DNA of 64,000 nt from Streptomyces sp. TLI_235. Lineage in GTDB: Bacteria; Actinomycetota; Actinomycetes; Streptomycetales; Streptomycetaceae. The notes beneath the pieces were generated by a model. The model was not told where the DNA came from, did not search any database, and saw nothing but the letters and a program-made list of their open reading frames with translations. This document shows, piece by piece, positions 51,625 through 60,648 of the stretch. The stretch is from assembly GCA_002300355.1 (NCBI GenBank), contig NSGV01000001.1, positions 4,712,001 to 4,776,000 on the forward strand, written 5' to 3'. The position numbers were made by a program, and so were the translations under genes. Positions within the stretch are counted from its first letter, which is position 1, and every line of letters starts with the position of its first letter.

Positions 51625-52139
51625 CCAACCCCGAGGCTCCGCTCGTCGGCATCGTCATGGGCTCGGACTCCGACTGGCCCGTGATGGAGGCCGCCGCGCA
51701 GGCGCTGGCCGAGTTCGAGGTCCCCTTCGAGGTGGACGTCGTCTCCGCGCATCGCATGCCGCGCGAGATGGTCGCGTACGGCGAGCAGGCGCACGCCCGC
51801 GGCCTGAAGGCGATCATCGCCGGCGCCGGCGGCGCCGCCCACCTCCCGGGCATGCTCGCCTCGGTCACGCCGCTGCCCGTGATCGGCGTCCCCGTGCCGC
51901 TGAAGTACCTGGACGGCATGGACAGCCTGATGTCGATCGTGCAGATGCCCGCCGGCGTGCCGGTGGCCACCGTGTCGATCGCCGGCGCCCGCAACGCCGG
52001 CCTGCTGGCCGTCCGGATGCTCGCCGCCTTCGACCCGGAGCTGGCCGAGCGGATGGTGGACTTCCAGGCCGAGCTGAACGCCCAGGCCACCGAGAAGGGC
52101 AAGAAGCTCCGCGCCCGGGTCGCCGGCGGCCAGGGCTGA
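51621..52139 (+). CDS. purE: N5-carboxyaminoimidazole ribonucleotide mutase
   Basis: This 172-residue class I PurE shifts the carboxyl group to form CAIR. GIVMGSDSDWPVMEAAA, SAHRMPREM, AGAGGAAHLPGMLAS and GVPVPLKYLDGMDSLMSIVQMPAGVPVATVSIAGARNAGLLAVR are diagnostic. It is coupled to purK by ATGA. Confidence 0.95.
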   Translation: MTNPEAPLVGIVMGSDSDWPVMEAAAQALAEFEVPFEVDVVSAHRMPREMVAYGEQAHARGLKAIIAGAGGAAHLPGMLASVTPLPVIGVPVPLKYLDGMDSLMSIVQMPAGVPVATVSIAGARNAGLLAVRMLAAFDPELAERMVDFQAELNAQATEKGKKLRARVAGGQG

Positions 52140-52189
52140 CGGACGCCGTTCGCCCCGGACGGCCGGGCGCGCCGGTGTAGAACGGGGGC

Positions 52190-53386
52190 ATGACCCCTGA
52201 GCTGCTCGACCGCGCCCGCGCCGTCCTCCGCGACACCCCTGTGGTGGACGGGCACAACGACCTCCCCTGGGCCATGCGCGCCCAGGCCGGCTACGACCTG
52301 GACGCCGTCGACCTGGCGGCCGACCAGAGCGCCCGCCTGCACACCGACCTCGGCCGGCTCCGCGCCGGCGGGGTCGGCGCGCAGTTCTGGTCGGTGTACG
52401 TGCGCAGCGACTACGCCGGCGACCGGGCGGTCAGCGCCACCCTGGAGCAGATCGACTTCGTCCACGCCCTGACGGCGCGTTACCCCGAGGCGCTGCGTAC
52501 GGCGCTGACCGCGGACGACATGGAGGCGGCCCGTGCCGAGGGCCGGATCGCCTCGCTGATGGGCGCCGAGGGCGGCCACTCGATCGACAGCTCGCTGGCC
52601 ACCCTGCGCGCCCTGTACACCCTGGGCGTGCGGTATCTGACGCTCACCCACAACGACAACGTGCCGTGGGCGGACTCCGCCACCGACGAGCCGGCCGCGG
52701 GCGGGCTGACCGCCTTCGGCGAGGAGGTCGTCCGGGAGATGAACCGGCTCGGCATGCTGGTCGACCTCTCGCACACCTCCGCGGACACCATGCGGGCCGC
52801 GCTGCGGGTCTCGGAGGCGCCGGTGATCTTCTCGCACTCCTCGGCCCGGGCGGTGTGCGACCACCCGCGCAACGTCCCGGACGACGTGCTCGCCGCGCTG
52901 GCCGGCAACGGCGGCCTGGCGATGGCCACGTTCGTCCCGAAGTTCGTGCTGCCCGCCGCGATCGAGTGGACCCTGGCCGCGGACGAGAACATGCGCGTGC
53001 ACGGCTTCCACCCGCTGGAGACCACGCCCGCCGCGATGGACTGCCAGCGCGCCCACGAGGCGGCCCACCCGCGGCCGGTCGCCACCCCGGCCACGGTCGC
53101 CGACCACCTCGACCACATGCGGGAGGTCGCCGGGATCGACCACGTCGGCATCGGCGGCGACTTCGACGGCACCGCCTTCGTCCCGTCCGGCCTGGACGAC
53201 GTGGCCGGTTACCCGAACCTGGTCGCCGAGCTGCTCGGCCGCGGCTGGTCCGAGGCCGACCTCTCCAAGCTGACCTGGCACAACGCGGTGCGGGTGCTGC
53301 GCGAGGCGGAGTCGGTGGCCCGCCGCCTGCAGGCCGTGCGCGGCCCGTCCATCGCGACCCTGGAGCAGCTGGACGGGCGGGGTTGA
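52190..53386 (+). CDS. Membrane dipeptidase (M19 family)
   Basis: This 398-residue zinc dipeptidase is related to renal dipeptidase. The metal ligands are visible: HxD in VVDGHNDLPW (His22, Asp24), a bridging Glu in MGAEGGHSI, His in VDLSHTS and FSHSSAR, and Asp in GIGGDFDG. It has no signal peptide, so it is probably cytoplasmic like other streptomycete members. It hydrolyses dipeptides, possibly including D-residues from the wall. It starts 51 nt after purE. Confidence 0.9.
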   Translation: MTPELLDRARAVLRDTPVVDGHNDLPWAMRAQAGYDLDAVDLAADQSARLHTDLGRLRAGGVGAQFWSVYVRSDYAGDRAVSATLEQIDFVHALTARYPEALRTALTADDMEAARAEGRIASLMGAEGGHSIDSSLATLRALYTLGVRYLTLTHNDNVPWADSATDEPAAGGLTAFGEEVVREMNRLGMLVDLSHTSADTMRAALRVSEAPVIFSHSSARAVCDHPRNVPDDVLAALAGNGGLAMATFVPKFVLPAAIEWTLAADENMRVHGFHPLETTPAAMDCQRAHEAAHPRPVATPATVADHLDHMREVAGIDHVGIGGDFDGTAFVPSGLDDVAGYPNLVAELLGRGWSEADLSKLTWHNAVRVLREAESVARRLQAVRGPSIATLEQLDGRG

Positions 53387-53411
53387 CCTTGCCCCTGGGG
53401 CAGACGGGAGC

Positions 53412-54242
53412 GTGGACGCCGTGGAGGACGAGGCACTGCTCGGCATCGGCGCGTTCGCCCGCCGCGCCCGGCTCTCGCCGAAGGCGCTGCGGCTGTACGA
53501 CCGGCAGGGACTGCTGCCGCCTGACCGGGTGGACCCGGTCACCGGCTACCGGTACTACCGGGAGAGCCGGCTGGCGGCGGCCCGGCTGATCGTCCGGCTG
53601 CGCGGGCTCGACATGCCGCTGGCCACGGTCGCCGAGGTGCTGGCCGCACCCGGGCCGCAGGCCGCCGAACTGGTGGCCGGGTACTGGGAGTCGGTCGAGC
53701 GCCGGGTCGCGGGCCAGCGCGAGCTGGCGGCCCACCTCCGCATCCGGTTGTCAGGAGGCGAAGGGAGTTCGGACATGTACGGAATCGAGCAGCGCGAGGT
53801 GCCGGAGCAACTGGTGCTCACCGAGCAGCGGCACGCCGGGCCGGAGGACCTGCCGGTGTGGATCCCGGCGGCGTGCGACCGGCTGGCCGAGGCGGCGAAG
53901 GCCTACGGCGGGGTGGCCGCGGCGCCGTTCGTGGTCTACCACGGCGAGGTCAACGAGGACAGCGACGGCCCGGTGGAGGTCTGCGTGCCCATCGACGCGG
54001 CGCACACCGGGGGTGTCGCACCCGCCCACCGGGTGGAGCCGGCGCACCGCGAGGCGTACACCACGATCACCAAGGCGCAGGTGGCCTACCCGCAGATCCT
54101 GTCGGCCTACGACGCGGTCTTCGAGTGGGCGAAGCGGGAGGGCCGCACGGTCGTCTCCGCCCCGCGCGAGGTGTACTTCGCGGACTGGGCCGCCGTCGGC
54201 GAGGCCGACCCGGTCTGCGACATCGCGGTGCCGGTGGAGTAG
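53412..54242 (+). CDS. MerR-family regulator with GyrI-like effector domain
   Basis: This 276-residue regulator starts at GTG 53412. The MerR winged helix is IGAFARRARLSPKALRLYDRQGLLPPDRVDPVTGYRYYRESRLAAARLIVRLRGLDMPLATVAEVL. After a coiled linker, a GyrI/AraC effector-binding domain follows (GIEQREVPEQLVLTEQRHAG; FVVYHGEVNEDSDGPVEVCVPI; YPQILSAYDAVFEWAKREGR). BmrR-like proteins of this plan bind cationic drugs and activate exporters. It follows the dipeptidase by 25 nt. The ligand is unknown. Confidence 0.9.
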   Translation: MDAVEDEALLGIGAFARRARLSPKALRLYDRQGLLPPDRVDPVTGYRYYRESRLAAARLIVRLRGLDMPLATVAEVLAAPGPQAAELVAGYWESVERRVAGQRELAAHLRIRLSGGEGSSDMYGIEQREVPEQLVLTEQRHAGPEDLPVWIPAACDRLAEAAKAYGGVAAAPFVVYHGEVNEDSDGPVEVCVPIDAAHTGGVAPAHRVEPAHREAYTTITKAQVAYPQILSAYDAVFEWAKREGRTVVSAPREVYFADWAAVGEADPVCDIAVPVE

Positions 54243-54258
54243 CCGCCCGGGGCGCGGC

Positions 54259-54666
54259 TCAGAGCAGCGGCAGCTCGATGGCCGGGCACTTGTCCATCAC
54301 CATGTCGAGCCCCGCGGCCCTGGTGCGCTCCCAGGCGGCCTCGTCCACGACGTCCAGCTGGAACCAGACCGCCTTGGCGCCCACCGCGACGGCCTGGTCG
54401 GCGACCTCGCCGGCCAGGCCGCTGTTCACGAACACGTCGACCACGTCGACCGGGAAGGGGATGTCGGCGAGCGTGGCGTAGCCCTGCTCGCCGAGCACCG
54501 TCTCGGCCTTGGGGTGCACGGGCACCACCCGTTTGCCGGCCCGCTGCAGCACCCGGGCGACGCCGTACGCCGCCCGCCGGGTGTTGGTGGACAGGCCGAC
54601 CACCGCCCAGGTGTCGCCCGACTCCTGGAGGATCCTGCGGACCGTTGCGTCGTCTCCGTACGTCAT
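54259..54666 (-). CDS. CoA-binding domain protein
   Basis: This 135-residue single Rossmann domain of the YccU type has WAVVGLSTNTRRAAYGVARVLQRAGKRVVPVHP and VDVVDVFVNSGLAGEVADQAVAVGAKAVWFQLDVVDEAAWERTRAAGLDMVMDKCPAIE. These proteins bind CoA or NAD and are often stand-alone with unknown function. It lies 28 nt downstream of the UDP-glucose dehydrogenase on the same strand. Confidence 0.88.
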   Translation of the reverse strand: MTYGDDATVRRILQESGDTWAVVGLSTNTRRAAYGVARVLQRAGKRVVPVHPKAETVLGEQGYATLADIPFPVDVVDVFVNSGLAGEVADQAVAVGAKAVWFQLDVVDEAAWERTRAAGLDMVMDKCPAIELPLL

Positions 54667-54694
54667 GCGGGGGACAACCCGCGCCGGGGTGCGG

Positions 54695-56050
54695 TCATTC
54701 CGCGCCGGGCCGGCCCATCGCCCGGTAGGTCCAGCCCGCCGCCCGCCAGGCCGCCGGGTCCAGTACGTTCCGGCCGTCCAGGATGCGCTTCTCGGCGACC
54801 AGCGCGCCGACCTCCGTCGGGTCGAGCTCGCGGAACTCCTGCCACTCCGTCAGGTGCAGCACCACATGGGCGCCCTGAACGGCCTCCAGCGCGGAGTCGG
54901 CATAGGAGAGGCTGGGGAACATCTTGCGGGCGTTGTCCATCGCCTTGGGGTCGTAGACCGTGACCTGGGCGCCCTGCAGCTGGATCTGCCCGGCGACGTT
55001 CAGCGCGGGGGAGTCCCGGATGTCGTCCGAGTTCGGCTTGAAGGCCGCGCCGAGCACGGCCACCCGGCGGCCGAGGAAGCCGCCGCCGCACTGCTCGCGG
55101 GCGAGCTCGACCATCCGGGAGCGGCGCCGCATGTTGATCGAGTCGACCTCGCGCAGGAAGGTCAGCGCCTGGTCCGCGCCCAGCTCGCCGGCCCGCGCCA
55201 TGAACGCCCGGATGTCCTTGGGCAGGCAGCCGCCGCCGAAGCCGAGGCCGGCGTTGAGGAACTTGCCGCCGATCCGGGCGTCGTAGGAGAGCGCCTTGGA
55301 CAGCTGGACGACATCGGCGCCGGCCGACTCGCAGACCTCCGCCATCGCGTTGATGAAGGAGATCTTGGTGGCCAGGAAGGAGTTCGCGGCGGCCTTCACC
55401 AGCTCGGCGGTGGCGAAGTCGGTCACGACGAAGGGCACGCCCTGGGCGACCGGCGTCGCGTAGACCTCGCGCAGCAGCTGCTCGGCGCGCTCGCTGCGGA
55501 CGCCCACCACCAGCCGGTCCGGGTGCAGGGTGTCGCCGACCGCGAAGCCCTCGCGGAGGAACTCCGGGTTCCAGGCCAGCTCCGCCTGTTCGCCGACCGG
55601 GGCGAGGGCGGCGAGCCGCTCGGCCAGCCGGCTCGCGCTGCCGACCGGCACGGTCGACTTGCCGACCACCAGCGTCGGCCGGGTCAGGTGCACCGCGAGC
55701 GAGTCGAGCGCGCTGTCGACGTAGCTCATGTCGGCGGCGAACTCGCCCTTCTTCTGCGGGGTGTTGGTGCAGATGAAGTGGACGTCGCCGAACTCGGCCA
55801 CCTCCTCCCAGGAGGTGGTGAAGCGCAGCCGGCCGGTGGAGCCCTCGTGGCCCGGCACGTGCTTGACCAGCAGCTCGGCGAGGCCCGGCTCGTACATCGG
55901 CACCCGGCCCGCGGCCAGCGACGCAATCTTCTCCGGGTCGATGTCCAGGCCGAGCACCTCGAAGCCGAGCTCCGCCATGCAGGCGGCGTGCGTCGCGCCG
56001 AGGTAGCCGGTGCCGATCACCGTGATGCGGAGGGCCACGTGCTTCCCCAT
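54695..56050 (-). CDS. UDP-glucose 6-dehydrogenase
   Basis: This 451-residue NAD-dependent dehydrogenase oxidises UDP-glucose to UDP-glucuronate in two steps. The N-terminal NAD fold is ITVIGTGYLGATHAACMAELGFEV, followed by FICTNTPQKKGEFAADMSYVDS and WNPEFLREGFAV. The catalytic cysteine is in GLGFGGGCLPKDI, and the UDP-binding region is AVLGAAFKPNSDDIRDSPALNV. The product feeds acidic wall or capsular polysaccharide, consistent with LCP and GtrA genes nearby. The start is ATG 56050; a GTG 12 nt further in is possible. Confidence 0.93.
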   Translation of the reverse strand: MGKHVALRITVIGTGYLGATHAACMAELGFEVLGLDIDPEKIASLAAGRVPMYEPGLAELLVKHVPGHEGSTGRLRFTTSWEEVAEFGDVHFICTNTPQKKGEFAADMSYVDSALDSLAVHLTRPTLVVGKSTVPVGSASRLAERLAALAPVGEQAELAWNPEFLREGFAVGDTLHPDRLVVGVRSERAEQLLREVYATPVAQGVPFVVTDFATAELVKAAANSFLATKISFINAMAEVCESAGADVVQLSKALSYDARIGGKFLNAGLGFGGGCLPKDIRAFMARAGELGADQALTFLREVDSINMRRRSRMVELAREQCGGGFLGRRVAVLGAAFKPNSDDIRDSPALNVAGQIQLQGAQVTVYDPKAMDNARKMFPSLSYADSALEAVQGAHVVLHLTEWQEFRELDPTEVGALVAEKRILDGRNVLDPAAWRAAGWTYRAMGRPGAE

Positions 56051-56203
56051 TCAGTCCAGGTTGCCGGGCCGACCGGGGTGACCGGCGGCCGCAGCCACTG
56101 ATGGTAGCCGGGGCAGGCCCCGCGGCGAACCCGTCGATAACGGCCGGGTTGCCGAAATCGCGAGCGGGACCCGCGCGTGGGCGCAGGGCGGCACAATGCG
56201 CGC

Positions 56204-57373
56204 ATGGCTGCGAGGGAGCGCGAGGAATCGGCGGGGGAGCGCCCGGCACCGCTGAGCCTCTTCGAGGACGCGGACGACGGGGCGGACGCCGGGGACGGGG
56301 ACGCGCCGGAGGGCGGGCCGCCGTCCGGCGAGGGCGAGGCGAGGCGCCGGCGGCGCACCCGCCGGGTGCTGGTCTGGACGCTGGTGGCGCTGCTCGGCCT
56401 GCTGTTCGGCGGGGCCGGCGCCGCATACTGGACGGTGGACCACTACGCGTCCTCGGTGGACCGCATTCCAGGCGCCTTCCCCACCCTGCCCGCCGACCGG
56501 CAGCCCGCCGCGGTGCCGAACTCCGGCACCACCTTCCTGCTGGTCGGCCTGGACGCCCGCTCGGACGTGGCCACCACCGGCAAGGAGGCGAAGGCGCCCG
56601 CCTGGAAGGCCGGCGCGCAGCGCAGCGACACCATGATGCTGCTGCACATATCCGCCGACCGGAAGAGCGCGTCGATCATCTCCCTCGCCCGCGACACCCT
56701 GGTGGACGTCCCCGGCCACGGCCCGGCGAAGATCAACGCGGCGTACTCCTGGGGCGGCCCGCCGCTGATGGTCGAGACGGTGCAGAACCTCACCGGGATC
56801 CGGATCGACCACATCGCGGTGATCGACTGGAACGGCTTCCGGGCGCTCACCGACGCGGTCGGCGGTGTCGACATCACCATCCCGCAGACCATCGAGGGCC
56901 GCGGCGAGGCCCGCCAGTGGGACGCCGGCACCCACCACATGGACGGCGCGGAGGCGCTGCTCTACGTCCGCGAGCGGTACGGACTGCCCAACGGCGACCT
57001 CGACCGCAGCAAGCGCCAGCAGAACTTCCTGCGCGCCCTGATGATCCAGACCATGAACGCCGGCACGCTCGGCAGCCCGTCGCGGCTCACCGGTCTGCTG
57101 CAGACCGTCGGCGACGTGGCCAGCGTGGACGACCGGCTCAGCAACACCGACCTCTACGAGCTGGCGTGGAGCCTGCGCGGGCTGCGCCCGGACGGCGTGC
57201 GCTTCATGAACGCGCCGTTCGGCGGCTTCAACAGCGTGTCCGGGCAGTCCGTGGTGCTGCTCGACAAGGTCGCCGCGGGCCAGCTCTGGCAGGCGGTGCG
57301 CAACGACCGGATGGAGCAGTACCTGGCGGAGCACCACACCACCAGTGACACCCTGGGCGACAGCGTGCGGTGA
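56204..57373 (+). CDS. LCP (LytR-CpsA-Psr) family cell-wall ligase
   Basis: This 389-residue protein has an acidic cytoplasmic N-terminus, one transmembrane helix (VLVWTLVALLGLLFGGAGAAYW) and an extracytoplasmic LCP domain. FLLVGLDARSD, QRSDTMMLLHIS, IISLARDTLVDVPGHG, KINAAYSWGG, GIRIDHIAVIDWNGF, VGGVDITIP and YVRERYG..GDLDRSKRQQ are the LCP signature with the pyrophosphate-binding arginines. It transfers lipid-linked polymers to peptidoglycan. It is divergent from the UDP-glucose dehydrogenase gene. Confidence 0.92.
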   Translation: MAAREREESAGERPAPLSLFEDADDGADAGDGDAPEGGPPSGEGEARRRRRTRRVLVWTLVALLGLLFGGAGAAYWTVDHYASSVDRIPGAFPTLPADRQPAAVPNSGTTFLLVGLDARSDVATTGKEAKAPAWKAGAQRSDTMMLLHISADRKSASIISLARDTLVDVPGHGPAKINAAYSWGGPPLMVETVQNLTGIRIDHIAVIDWNGFRALTDAVGGVDITIPQTIEGRGEARQWDAGTHHMDGAEALLYVRERYGLPNGDLDRSKRQQNFLRALMIQTMNAGTLGSPSRLTGLLQTVGDVASVDDRLSNTDLYELAWSLRGLRPDGVRFMNAPFGGFNSVSGQSVVLLDKVAAGQLWQAVRNDRMEQYLAEHHTTSDTLGDSVR

Positions 57374-57453
57374 AGCGGGCCGCACGGGCGCCTGTTGTGC
57401 ATGTCACGCTCCCGGGGGATCGGACGGCGCGCCTAGAATGAGTGGCGACATTG

Positions 57454-57469
57454 CTACTTAACGGTAACT
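57454..57469. promoter_or_regulatory. Candidate operator before the acyl-CoA dehydrogenase
   Basis: CTACTTAACGGTAACT lies 22 nt before the start. It matches the complements of the pccB (CTACTTGGCGGTAGT) and accA2 (CTACTCGCCGGTAGT) elements in most positions. It overlaps the region where the ribosome would approach, so it could act as a roadblock. Confidence 0.5.
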
Positions 57470-57491
57470 AACCACTCGAGGGGCGAGGCAC

Positions 57492-58655
57492 ATGGCGGGC
57501 AATTCCGGAGCGGATTTCGACCTCTTCCGGTTGGCCGAGGAGCACGACATGCTCCGTGACGCGGTGCGGTCGCTGGCCGAGGCGAAGATCGCCCCGTTCG
57601 CGGCCGAGGTCGACGAGCAGGGCCGCTTCCCGCACGAGGCGCTGGAGGCGCTGCAGGGCAACGACCTGCACGCGGTGCACGTGCCGGAGGAGTACGGCGG
57701 CGCCGGCGCGGACGCGCTGGCCACCGTGATCGTGATCGAGGAGGTCGCCCGGGTCTGCGCCTCGTCCTCGCTGATCCCCGCGGTCAACAAGCTCGGCTCG
57801 CTGCCGGTGCAGCTGTCCGGCTCCGAGGAGCTGAAGGCGAAGTACCTGGGCGCGCTGGCCCGCGGCGAGGGCATGTTCTCCTACTGCCTGTCCGAGCCGG
57901 AGGCCGGCTCGGACGCGGCCGGCATGAAGACCCGCGCGGTGCGCGACGGCGACTTCTGGGTCCTCAACGGCGTCAAGCGGTGGATCACCAACGCCGGCGT
58001 CTCCGAGTTCTACACCGTCATGGCCGTCACCGACCCGGAGAAGCGCTCCAAGGGCATCTCCGCGTTCGTCGTCGAGAAGGGCGACGAGGGCGTGTCCTTC
58101 GGCGCCCCGGAGAAGAAGCTCGGCATCAAGGGCTCGCCGACCCGCGAGGTCTACTTCGACAACGTGCGGATCCCCGCCGACCGCATGATCGGCGCCGAGG
58201 GCACCGGCTTCGCCACCGCGATGAAGACCCTCGACCACACCCGGGTCACCATCGCCGCGCAGGCGATCGGCATCGCCCAGGGCGCCCTCGACTACGCCAA
58301 GGGCTACGTCAAGGAGCGCAAGCAGTTCGGCAAGGCGATCGCCGAGTTCCAGGGCGTGCAGTTCATGCTCGCCGACATGGCGATGAAGCTGGAGGCCGCC
58401 CGCCAGCTCACCTACGCGGCCGCCGCGAAGTCCCAGCGCACGGACGCCGACCTGACCTTCTTCGGCGCCGCCGCCAAGTGCTTCGCCTCCGACGTCGCGA
58501 TGGAGGTCACCACCGACGCCGTCCAACTGCTCGGCGGCTACGGCTACACCCGCGACTACCCGGTCGAGCGGATGATGCGCGACGCCAAGATCACCCAGAT
58601 CTACGAGGGCACCAACCAGGTCCAGCGCATCGTCATGGCCCGCAACCTCCCGTAA
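57492..58655 (+). CDS. Acyl-CoA dehydrogenase
   Basis: This 387-residue FAD enzyme of beta-oxidation or branched-chain amino-acid breakdown oxidises acyl-CoA to 2-enoyl-CoA. YCLSEPEAGSDAAGMKTRAV and WITNAGVSEFYTVMAV bind FAD; KKLGIKGSPTREVYFDNVRIP, GIAQGALDYAKGYVKERKQFGKAI and the C-terminal QLLGGYGYTRDYPVERMMRDAKITQIYEGTNQVQRIV are diagnostic. The catalytic Glu is expected in the QIYEGTNQ region. GAGGGGCGAGG precedes ATG 57492. A shared lipid-gene operator candidate lies just upstream. Confidence 0.94.
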   Translation: MAGNSGADFDLFRLAEEHDMLRDAVRSLAEAKIAPFAAEVDEQGRFPHEALEALQGNDLHAVHVPEEYGGAGADALATVIVIEEVARVCASSSLIPAVNKLGSLPVQLSGSEELKAKYLGALARGEGMFSYCLSEPEAGSDAAGMKTRAVRDGDFWVLNGVKRWITNAGVSEFYTVMAVTDPEKRSKGISAFVVEKGDEGVSFGAPEKKLGIKGSPTREVYFDNVRIPADRMIGAEGTGFATAMKTLDHTRVTIAAQAIGIAQGALDYAKGYVKERKQFGKAIAEFQGVQFMLADMAMKLEAARQLTYAAAAKSQRTDADLTFFGAAAKCFASDVAMEVTTDAVQLLGGYGYTRDYPVERMMRDAKITQIYEGTNQVQRIVMARNLP

Positions 58656-58670
58656 CCCCCGGGACGCGCC

Positions 58671-59168
58671 TCAGGAGGCCTCCGGCCGGACGAGCCCGCC
58701 GCTCGCCCGGCCGGGGGCCTCGTGCGTCCGCGGCTGCTCCCGCATGCCGACGCGGCGCGCCGGGACGCCGGCCCAGACCTCGCCGCGGCCGGTGGAGCGG
58801 GTGAGCACCGCGTTGGCGCCGACGATCGTGCCCGCGCCGACCGTCAGCAGGCCCTCCCTGCAGACGATCTTCGCGCCGGCGCAGACCACCACCCCGTCCT
58901 CCAGCACCACCCGCCGCATCGCGCTCCGCTCCTGCGGCACCCACGGGTCGGCCCGGCCGACGGTGACCCCGTTGTACAGCGTCACCCCGGCGCCGATCGT
59001 GGTGTACGGGTGCAGCACCGTGCCGAACCCGCGGTGGAACACCGTCAGCCCGGGGCCGATCTCGACGGCGGCCGGCACCTCCATGCCGTACAGCGCCAGC
59101 ACCTCCTGGACGAGGCGGCCCAGCAGCGGGTGGCGGCGGCGGTAGATCAGGGACGTCACCAGAGACAT
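58671..59168 (-). CDS. Left-handed beta-helix acetyltransferase (serine acetyltransferase-like)
   Basis: This 165-residue hexapeptide-repeat protein has VPAAVEIGPGLTVFHRGFGTVLHPYTTIGAGVTLYNGVTVGR, then VVLEDGVVVCAGAKIVCREGLLTVGAGTIVGANAVLTRS. The catalytic histidine position of CysE enzymes appears as HRGFG. It is shorter than true CysE and lacks the N-terminal helical domain, so the target is more likely a sugar in wall polysaccharide than serine. ATG 59168 is preferred; 59177 is an alternative. It is convergent with the acyl-CoA dehydrogenase. Confidence 0.8.
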   Translation of the reverse strand: MSLVTSLIYRRRHPLLGRLVQEVLALYGMEVPAAVEIGPGLTVFHRGFGTVLHPYTTIGAGVTLYNGVTVGRADPWVPQERSAMRRVVLEDGVVVCAGAKIVCREGLLTVGAGTIVGANAVLTRSTGRGEVWAGVPARRVGMREQPRTHEAPGRASGGLVRPEAS

Positions 59169-59286
59169 GCGGCACATTGTGACGGAGTGGCGACGCACCG
59201 TGCCGGAAAGCGGCGTGCGGGGCAGCGCACCGCCCTTCCGGACGGCGCGCGGCCCCGCACGGGCGCTGCCGGAGTGCCGGCCGCGC

Positions 59287-60648
59287 CTACTTCTTGAGGT
59301 CCGGCACCGCGGTGTCGTTCTTGAAGGCGTCGAAGACCTGCTTGGACTTGGCGGCGTCCCACTTGACCGCCGACTCGCCGGTCGGGGTACGGAAGTCCGG
59401 GTTGCCGATCGGCACCGTGATGCTCTTGCCGCTGCCGCCGGACACGCCCTTCATCGCCAGGAACAGCGAGCCGAGGTCCGTCAGCCCGGCGTCCTCGTCC
59501 ACGATCAGGGTGCCGAGACCGGAGCTCACCATCGGGTAGAAGGTGAACGGGTTGAGCAGCGTCGCCGGGGACGCCGCCTGGCTCGCCAGCGCGCTCAGGA
59601 ACTTCTGCTGGTTGCGCATCCGGCCGAGGTCCTGGTCGGCCATCTGGTGCCGCTGCCGGACGAACGCCAGCGACTGCTTGCCGTCCAGCGTCTGGCAGCC
59701 CGCCTTCAGGTCGAGGCCCGAGTCCCGGTCCTTGACGGGCTGATCGATGCACATGTCCACGCCGCCGACCGAGTCGACGATGCCGACGAAGCCGGCGAAG
59801 CCGATCTCCGCGTAGTGGTCGATGTGCACACCGGTGTTCGACTCCACCGTCTGCACCAGCAGCCGGCCGCCGCCGCGCGCGAAGGCCGCGTTGATCTTCG
59901 AGGTCGCCGGCGGGATGGACTTGCCGCTGCCACTGGTGTCCTGGTGCGCCGGGATCGTCACCCAGGAGTCGCGCGGGATCGACATCAGGGTGTTCCCGTT
60001 GTCGCCGATGTGCAGCAGCATCATCGAGTCGCTGCGCTTGCCCTGCGCCGAACCGGTGTGCAGCGCGTCCTCGTCCGCGTCCGACAGCCCCTGCCGGCTG
60101 TCCGAGCCGACGATCAGCCAGTTGGTGCCCTTGCCCGCCGCCACGCGGCCGTCGTACGGGGCCAGCACGTTCTCGTGGTTCAGCTGGGAGTCGGCCCACA
60201 CGTAGGTGCCGACGCCGGTCACCAGCAGCGCGCCGACCAGCGCCAGCGCGCCCACCTTGATCTTCCGGCTGCGCGGCCAGCGCGCGGCCTGCCCCGCCGG
60301 TCTCGGACCGCCCGGACCACCCGGACCGCCGGCCCCGCCCGGACCACCCGGGCCGACCGGCTGAGCGGGAGCACCCGGAGCGCCCGGCGCCGCCGGACGG
60401 CCGTGGCCGGACTGCTGCTGCGGCACCTGCCACTGCTCCTGCTGAGGCCGACCGTAGCCCTGCTGCGGCGGGACGGCGGCACCCCCGTGGCCGCCCCGAC
60501 CGCCCTGCGGCACACCCGCACCGGCGCCGCGCGGGTTGAGCTCCGGCGGCAGCGGCGGCTCGGCCGCCGCACCGCCCTGGCGGTACCCGCCGTCGCCCTG
60601 CCCGTACGCGCCCCCGCCCCCCGGGCGGTCCTCCTGCCACGTGTTCAT
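59287..60648 (-). CDS. LCP family cell-wall ligase with long Gly/Pro/Gln-rich N-terminus
   Basis: This 453-residue protein starts MNTWQEDRPGGGGAYGQGDG. A low-complexity cytoplasmic region of about 130 residues, rich in Gly, Pro and Gln, precedes one transmembrane helix (IKVGALALVGALLVTGVGTYVWA). The LCP domain follows: WLIVGSDSRQGLSD, KRSDSMMLLHIGDNGNTLMSIPRDSWV, SKINAAFARGG, GVHIDHYAEIGFAGF, VGGVDMCI and FVRQRHQM..DLGRMRNQQKFL. Arginine and aspartate ligands are intact. It is the second LCP ligase within 3 kb. Confidence 0.92.
   Translation of the reverse strand: MNTWQEDRPGGGGAYGQGDGGYRQGGAAAEPPLPPELNPRGAGAGVPQGGRGGHGGAAVPPQQGYGRPQQEQWQVPQQQSGHGRPAAPGAPGAPAQPVGPGGPGGAGGPGGPGGPRPAGQAARWPRSRKIKVGALALVGALLVTGVGTYVWADSQLNHENVLAPYDGRVAAGKGTNWLIVGSDSRQGLSDADEDALHTGSAQGKRSDSMMLLHIGDNGNTLMSIPRDSWVTIPAHQDTSGSGKSIPPATSKINAAFARGGGRLLVQTVESNTGVHIDHYAEIGFAGFVGIVDSVGGVDMCIDQPVKDRDSGLDLKAGCQTLDGKQSLAFVRQRHQMADQDLGRMRNQQKFLSALASQAASPATLLNPFTFYPMVSSGLGTLIVDEDAGLTDLGSLFLAMKGVSGGSGKSITVPIGNPDFRTPTGESAVKWDAAKSKQVFDAFKNDTAVPDLKK

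Noticed and set aside
60301..60610. The Gly/Pro/Gln-coding region of the second LCP gene as a DNA tandem repeat or variable tract
   Set aside because: The codons vary and there is no regular unit length. It is protein low complexity rather than a nucleotide repeat.
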